DNA from: Paenibacillus harenae
Lineage (GTDB): Bacteria; Bacillota; Bacilli; Paenibacillales; Paenibacillaceae
Direction of reading: 5' to 3'
DNA length: 64,000 nucleotides
NCBI RefSeq assembly: GCF_030812415.1
Contig: NZ_JAUSST010000002.1
Location: 558,001-622,000 of the forward strand
Positions 60,642 to 64,000 of this stretch are shown here, piece by piece. The notes beneath the pieces are model-generated. The model was not told the DNA's origin. It ran no database searches and saw nothing but the letters and a program-made list of their open reading frames with translations. Positions within the stretch are counted from its first letter, which is position 1. Each line of letters starts with the position of its first letter. The translations under genes were made by a program, and so were the position numbers.

Positions 60642-61364
60642 ATGCTCGTCAAGTGGAAATTGATCCTGCAGTTATACTATTATCGTGTTTTATTTTTATT
60701 CGGACTAAAAAGCGATGAGATTTATTATATCGGCGGTAGTGAAGCGCTTCCGCCTCCCTTGACGCGCGAGGAAGAGGAGTATCTGCTGGAGAAGCTGCCT
60801 AGCGGCGACTCGGCAATTCGTGCGATGCTGATCGAACGCAACCTAAGGCTCGTTGTTTATATCGCCCGCAAATTCGAGAATACCGGCATTCATATCGAAG
60901 ATCTCGTCTCGATCGGCGCTATTGGACTTATTAAGGCAGTCAACACGTTCGATCCGGAGAAAAAGATTAAGTTGGCAACATACGCATCGCGCTGTATCGA
61001 GAATGAAATCTTGATGTACTTGCGCCGCAACAGCAAGACGCGAACGGAAGTGTCGTTCGACGAACCGCTTAATATCGACTGGGACGGCAATGAGCTGCTG
61101 CTATCGGACGTTCTCGGAACGGAGAACGATACGATCTACCGCAATATCGAGGAACAGGTCGATCGCAAGCTGCTGCATAAGGCGCTGGAGAAGCTTTCGG
61201 AGCGCGAGCGGATCATCATGGAGCTGCGTTTTGGACTTGCCGACGGCGAGGAAAAGACGCAGAAGGATGTAGCGGATCTTCTCGGCATTTCGCAATCTTA
61301 TATTTCACGACTGGAGAAGCGGATAATTAAGCGGCTGCGTAAGGAGTTTAACAAAATGGTGTAG
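60642..61364 (+). CDS. sigE: Mother-cell sporulation sigma factor SigE (pro-form)
   Basis: This 240-residue sigma-70 family protein begins with a hydrophobic pro-sequence (about residues 1-28, [20 protein letters not shown]) that SpoIIGA cleaves. Region 2 contains [18 protein letters not shown] and [16 protein letters not shown], and region 4 has the helix-turn-helix [20 protein letters not shown]. It directs early mother-cell genes such as those for coat and cortex. GGGAGGGA precedes the ATG. Position between spoIIGA and sigG is diagnostic. Confidence 0.96.
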   Translation: MLVKWKLILQLYYYRVLFLFGLKSDEIYYIGGSEALPPPLTREEEEYLLEKLPSGDSAIRAMLIERNLRLVVYIARKFENTGIHIEDLVSIGAIGLIKAVNTFDPEKKIKLATYASRCIENEILMYLRRNSKTRTEVSFDEPLNIDWDGNELLLSDVLGTENDTIYRNIEEQVDRKLLHKALEKLSERERIIMELRFGLADGEEKTQKDVADLLGISQSYISRLEKRIIKRLRKEFNKMV

Positions 61365-61371
61365 AACCAAA

Positions 61372-61389
61372 TCGACATGCGAATGTCGA
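61372..61389 (+). other. Small hairpin between sigE and sigG
   Basis: TCGACAT and ATGTCGA form a perfect seven-base stem with a GCGA tetraloop, directly after the sigE stop and without a T-run. It may limit read-through from sigE into sigG. Confidence 0.45.
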
Positions 61390-61404
61390 ACGGTGTCAAA
61401 TTAG

Positions 61405-61433
61405 GAATAAAAAGAGGTCCCGAGGAGATAATG
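61405..61433 (+). promoter_or_regulatory. Candidate SigF/SigG-type promoter of sigG
   Basis: GAATA (61405-61409), 14 bases and GGAGATAATG (61424-61433) resemble the forespore pattern; the -10 part fits GGNNANAMTW at nine of ten positions, but the spacer is one to two bases short. It lies about 35 bases before the sigG start, as expected for forespore control. Confidence 0.4.
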
Positions 61434-61466
61434 TACATTAATGTTTCTCCTTGGGAGGTAATCACG

Positions 61467-62249
61467 TTGACCCGAAATAAAGTCGAGATCTGTGGAGTGG
61501 ATACCGCGAAACTGCCTGTCCTAACGAATGTCGAAATGCGCGAGCTGTTTACGGCATTGCAAACCCGCAACGAGTGGGCAGCAAGAGAGAAATTGGTTAA
61601 CGGCAATTTGAGGCTTGTTCTTAGCGTCATACAACGGTTTAACAATAGGGGAGAGTTTGTGGACGACTTGTTCCAAGTCGGCTGCATCGGACTCATGAAG
61701 GCGATAGATAATTTCGACCTTGGCCAGAACGTCAAATTTTCCACCTATGCCGTACCGATGATTATCGGTGAAATTCGCCGTTATTTACGCGACAACAACC
61801 CGATTCGCGTGTCGCGCAGCCTGCGGGATATTGCCTATAAGGCGCTTCAGGTGAGGGACAGCCTGACGAACAAAAATTCTCGCGAGCCGACGATTTTTGA
61901 AATATCCGAAGCGCTGAATGTGCCGAAAGAGGACGTTGTATTCGCGCTTGACGCGATTCAGGATCCCGTATCGCTATTCGAGCCGATCTACCATGACGGC
62001 GGCGACCCGATTTACGTGATGGATCAGATTAGCGACGATCGCAACAAGGATGTATCGTGGATCGAGGAGATCGCGCTGCGAGAAGCGATGCACAAGCTGA
62101 ACGACAGGGAAAAGATGATCTTGTCGATGCGTTTCTTCGAAGGCAAGACGCAGATGGAGGTTGCCGACGAGATAGGCATCTCGCAGGCGCAGGTATCGAG
62201 GCTTGAAAAATCGGCGATTCAACAAATGCAGAAGCATGTTAAAACGTGA
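61467..62249 (+). CDS. sigG: Late forespore sigma factor SigG
   Basis: This 260-residue sigma factor starts with the family signature TRNKVEICGVDTAKLPVLTN. It has region 2 (VDDLFQVGCIGLMKAIDNF), region 3 and the region 4 helix-turn-helix (MEVADEIGISQAQVSRLEKS). It drives late forespore genes. The TTG at 61467 has GGGAGGT upstream and gives exactly the family length; upstream in-frame ATG codons are rejected. A strong terminator follows. Confidence 0.96.
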   Translation: MTRNKVEICGVDTAKLPVLTNVEMRELFTALQTRNEWAAREKLVNGNLRLVLSVIQRFNNRGEFVDDLFQVGCIGLMKAIDNFDLGQNVKFSTYAVPMIIGEIRRYLRDNNPIRVSRSLRDIAYKALQVRDSLTNKNSREPTIFEISEALNVPKEDVVFALDAIQDPVSLFEPIYHDGGDPIYVMDQISDDRNKDVSWIEEIALREAMHKLNDREKMILSMRFFEGKTQMEVADEIGISQAQVSRLEKSAIQQMQKHVKT

Positions 62250-62289
62250 ATTGGCAACATAAATAACGAAATAAGTGGACGAAGTGAAA

Positions 62290-62338
62290 GAGCCTGCCCG
62301 AGATCATTCCCGCGGCAGGCTCTTTTGCTCGTTTTTTT
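62290..62338 (+). terminator. Intrinsic terminator after sigG
   Basis: GAGCCTGCC (62290-62298) pairs with GGCAGGCTC (62314-62322), followed by TTTTGCTCGTTTTTTT. Confidence 0.9.
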
Positions 62339-62427
62339 GCTCCTATAGGACATTTTGGGCATTTGGCTCATATAGTAATAAGAAGAAGGTTCGGACGACA
62401 AATCCGATGGAAAAGTGGTGATTAGAA

Positions 62428-62709
62428 GTGAAAATATCTGATTTTCAAACGAAGGACGTTATTAATATAGTGGATGGCAAAAAGCTCGGGCAAATATCGG
62501 ATCTAGAGCTAGATTTGCGGCAAGGAAGGATCGATTCGATTGTCGTGCCGCAGTTTACGAAGTTTTTTGGCGTTTTCGGCGGGGGCGGAACGGAGGTTGT
62601 GATCCCTTGGCGCAATATTGTAAAGATAGGAGCAGACGTTGTGCTTGTTCGAATGGACGATACGAAATCGCTGCGCGCGGAGGACGAAGATTTGCACGCT
62701 CGCTCATAA
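62428..62709 (+). CDS. ylmC: YlmC/YmxH-family PRC-barrel sporulation protein
   Basis: This 93-residue protein has a PRC-barrel fold: KISDFQTKDVINIVDGKKLG, IDSIVVPQF, and TEVVIPWRNIVKIGADVVLV. It matches the YlmC/YmxH family found in spore formers, of unknown function. The start is GTG with AAGTGGTG upstream. Place after sigG is as in Bacillus ylmC. Confidence 0.88.
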   Translation: MKISDFQTKDVINIVDGKKLGQISDLELDLRQGRIDSIVVPQFTKFFGVFGGGGTEVVIPWRNIVKIGADVVLVRMDDTKSLRAEDEDLHARS

Positions 62710-62784
62710 GGCTGTAAACTGTGCTTAAGCATCTTCGAATAATAATGAATTCAGGTATCTCTTGTTGACAGAGGTGACGTACAG

Positions 62785-63636
62785 ATGGACGTGTTTAAGG
62801 AAGTTCACTCGGCGAAGGGACCTTCGCTTTTTTTGTTGTCCGAATGGGGAAAAGCTAACCCGGATTTGACGGCAGGCTTCACGGGCCGCAATGGCGGCGT
62901 GAGCGGCGGGCAGTGGCGATCGCTTAACGTAGGGCTGCATGTCGGCGATGACGCAGCGGTTGTCGTAGCTAATCGGCAGCGGCTTGCGGACGCCATCGAT
63001 TGGCCGTTCGAAGCGTGGACTTGCGCGGAGCAAGTCCATGGCAACAAAGTGTACAAAGTGACTTCTGCCGATAAGGGCAAAGGCAAATTGTCGCTTGATG
63101 ACGTAATCCCTGATTGCGACGCGATTATGACGAATGAGCCTAACGTGCTGCTCACCTCGTTTTACGCCGATTGCGTGCCGCTTTATTTCTACGATCCGGA
63201 GCACGGGGCGGTTGCGCTCGCTCATGCCGGCTGGAGAGGGACGGTCCGGCGAATCGCCGAGGAGACGATCCGGGCGATGGAGAAGGCGTACGGCTCGAAG
63301 CCTGAAGCGCTTATGGCTGCGATTGGACCGGCTATCGACAGCTGCTGCTATGAGGTAGACGGCGTCGTGATTGAACAAGTGGAAAAGGTTATTGCATCTC
63401 TCGGCCTTAGCGCAGAAACGGCCGATATCGTGCTCCAGAAGAGCGATAACGGCAAAGCTCACATTAACTTGAAAGAAATAAACCGACAGATTATGATAAA
63501 AGCAGGAATTTTGCCGATCCATATCGAATTAACAAAGTGGTGCACGGGCTGCAGACGGGATTTATTTTTTTCCCATCGCATGGAGAACGGCTTAACCGGC
63601 CGGATGGCCAGTTGGATCGGCATTCGCGAAAGGTGA
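62785..63636 (+). CDS. pgeF: Peptidoglycan editing factor / laccase-domain protein (YlmD)
   Basis: This 283-residue protein belongs to the YfiH/YlmD (DUF152) family. The metal-binding motifs are EQVHGNKVY (His), YADCVPLYFYDP (Cys) and AHAGWRGTVRRIA (His), with a later IGPAIDSCCYEVD. Members were described as polyphenol oxidases, purine nucleoside-active enzymes or, in E. coli, PgeF that removes L-Ser-containing muropeptide precursors; which applies here is not known. It starts at 62785 with GAGGTGAC upstream. ylmE follows after five bases. Confidence 0.85.
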   Translation: MDVFKEVHSAKGPSLFLLSEWGKANPDLTAGFTGRNGGVSGGQWRSLNVGLHVGDDAAVVVANRQRLADAIDWPFEAWTCAEQVHGNKVYKVTSADKGKGKLSLDDVIPDCDAIMTNEPNVLLTSFYADCVPLYFYDPEHGAVALAHAGWRGTVRRIAEETIRAMEKAYGSKPEALMAAIGPAIDSCCYEVDGVVIEQVEKVIASLGLSAETADIVLQKSDNGKAHINLKEINRQIMIKAGILPIHIELTKWCTGCRRDLFFSHRMENGLTGRMASWIGIRER

Positions 63637-63641
63637 GGCAT

Positions 63642-64000
63642 ATGAGTCATTTATCGGAACGAATGAAGGAAGTAGAGCTGCGAATCGAGCAGGCATGCCG
63701 CAGGGCAGAACGCAATAAGGAAGATATTAAAATTATTGCGGTGACGAAATACGTGTCCACGGAAACGACGCTTGCCGCCGTAAAGGCAGGCCTTGCGCAT
63801 CTTGGCGAGAATCGATGGCAAAATGCGCGCGACAAGTGGGAGGCGCTTGAGAGCGAGGCCGTGCAAGGCATCATTAACAGGCCGACCTGGCACTATATCG
63901 GATCGCTGCAGACGAACAAGGCGAAAGACGTCGTCGGAAAGTTTACATACATTCATTCGTTGGACAGGCTGTCGCTTGCGCAAGCGATCGACAAACAAGC
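63642..64000 (+). CDS. ylmE: YggS/YlmE-family PLP-binding protein, 5' part
   Basis: The frame starts at ATG 63642 (AAAGGTGAGG upstream) and runs off the right edge after about 119 residues. Visible family features are the N-terminal helix, IIAVTKYVSTET with the PLP lysine, HLGENRWQNARDKWE and WHYIGSLQTNKAKDVVG. YggS-type proteins bind PLP without known catalysis and maintain vitamin B6 and amino-acid balance. It lies directly after the pgeF-like gene, in the usual ylmD-ylmE order. Confidence 0.92.
   Translation, partial: MSHLSERMKEVELRIEQACRRAERNKEDIKIIAVTKYVSTETTLAAVKAGLAHLGENRWQNARDKWEALESEAVQGIINRPTWHYIGSLQTNKAKDVVGKFTYIHSLDRLSLAQAIDKQ

Overview
The window looks like a chromosomal segment of an endospore-forming, low-to-mid GC Firmicute, most likely Paenibacillaceae (Paenibacillus/Cohnella-like). 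The evidence is a Bacillales-type division and cell-wall cluster carrying spoVD and spoVE, then spoIIGA-sigE-sigG, plus rsfA, bshC, YlaH/YlaJ/YlaK relatives and a meso-diaminopimelate-type MurE. Strong AGGAGG-like ribosome sites, frequent TTG/GTG starts and classical GC-hairpin/T-run terminators fit this. The taxon is an inference from gene content and order.

Layout. 1-5.2 kb: the end of an ankyrin-repeat gene, two tRNA genes (Pro, Thr), a MocR regulator divergent from a pyridoxamine-phosphate-oxidase-fold gene, a CorC/HlyC-type membrane protein and a DUF1836 protein. 5.2-15.1 kb: a cyclic-di-GMP riboswitch with terminator in front of a chemoreceptor, an Hsp90-like gene followed after 2 bases by a helical-repeat gene, a UbiA-type prenyltransferase, an unknown beta-rich protein, a two-component system and a YwaF-type membrane protein. 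15.2-27 kb: a lytic transglycosylase, cysteine desulfurase with thiI, two divergent TerC genes, typA, ylaH, an LCP ligase, a YhcN/YlaJ lipoprotein and a PhoH-family ATPase. 27-37.7 kb: a solute-binding protein, a secreted coiled-coil protein, a MidA-type methyltransferase, rsfA, panE, bshC, ahcY and a DUF4349 lipoprotein.

37.9-58.1 kb is the dcw cluster in the order mraZ, rsmH, ftsL, pbpB, spoVD, murE, murF, mraY, murD, spoVE, murG, murB, murA, divIB, ftsA, ftsZ. Its enzymes take UDP-GlcNAc through to lipid II and the division machine. It starts at five phased GTGG boxes, the expected MraZ operator. 58.1-59.7 kb is a gene-poor stretch with palindromic repeats on both sides of a frameshifted DUF559-like nuclease gene. 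59.6-64 kb holds spoIIGA, sigE, sigG and the ylmC/ylmD/ylmE group.

The least explained signals are non-coding. (1) A structured element occurs upstream of divIB, ftsZ and the cysteine desulfurase gene, with the same bulged stem and one compensatory base change. (2) 26-base palindromes (CTGTAAG-N12-CTTACAG) surround the broken nuclease gene, and a 51-base period recurs in two unrelated repeat arrays. (3) A possible fold masks the spoVD ribosome site. (4) A perfect 32-base palindrome follows typA. Among proteins, the Hsp90-like/helical-repeat gene pair is the best candidate for an undescribed system. No prophage, insertion sequence or CRISPR array was recognised. All homology calls come from reading the sequence, without database searches.
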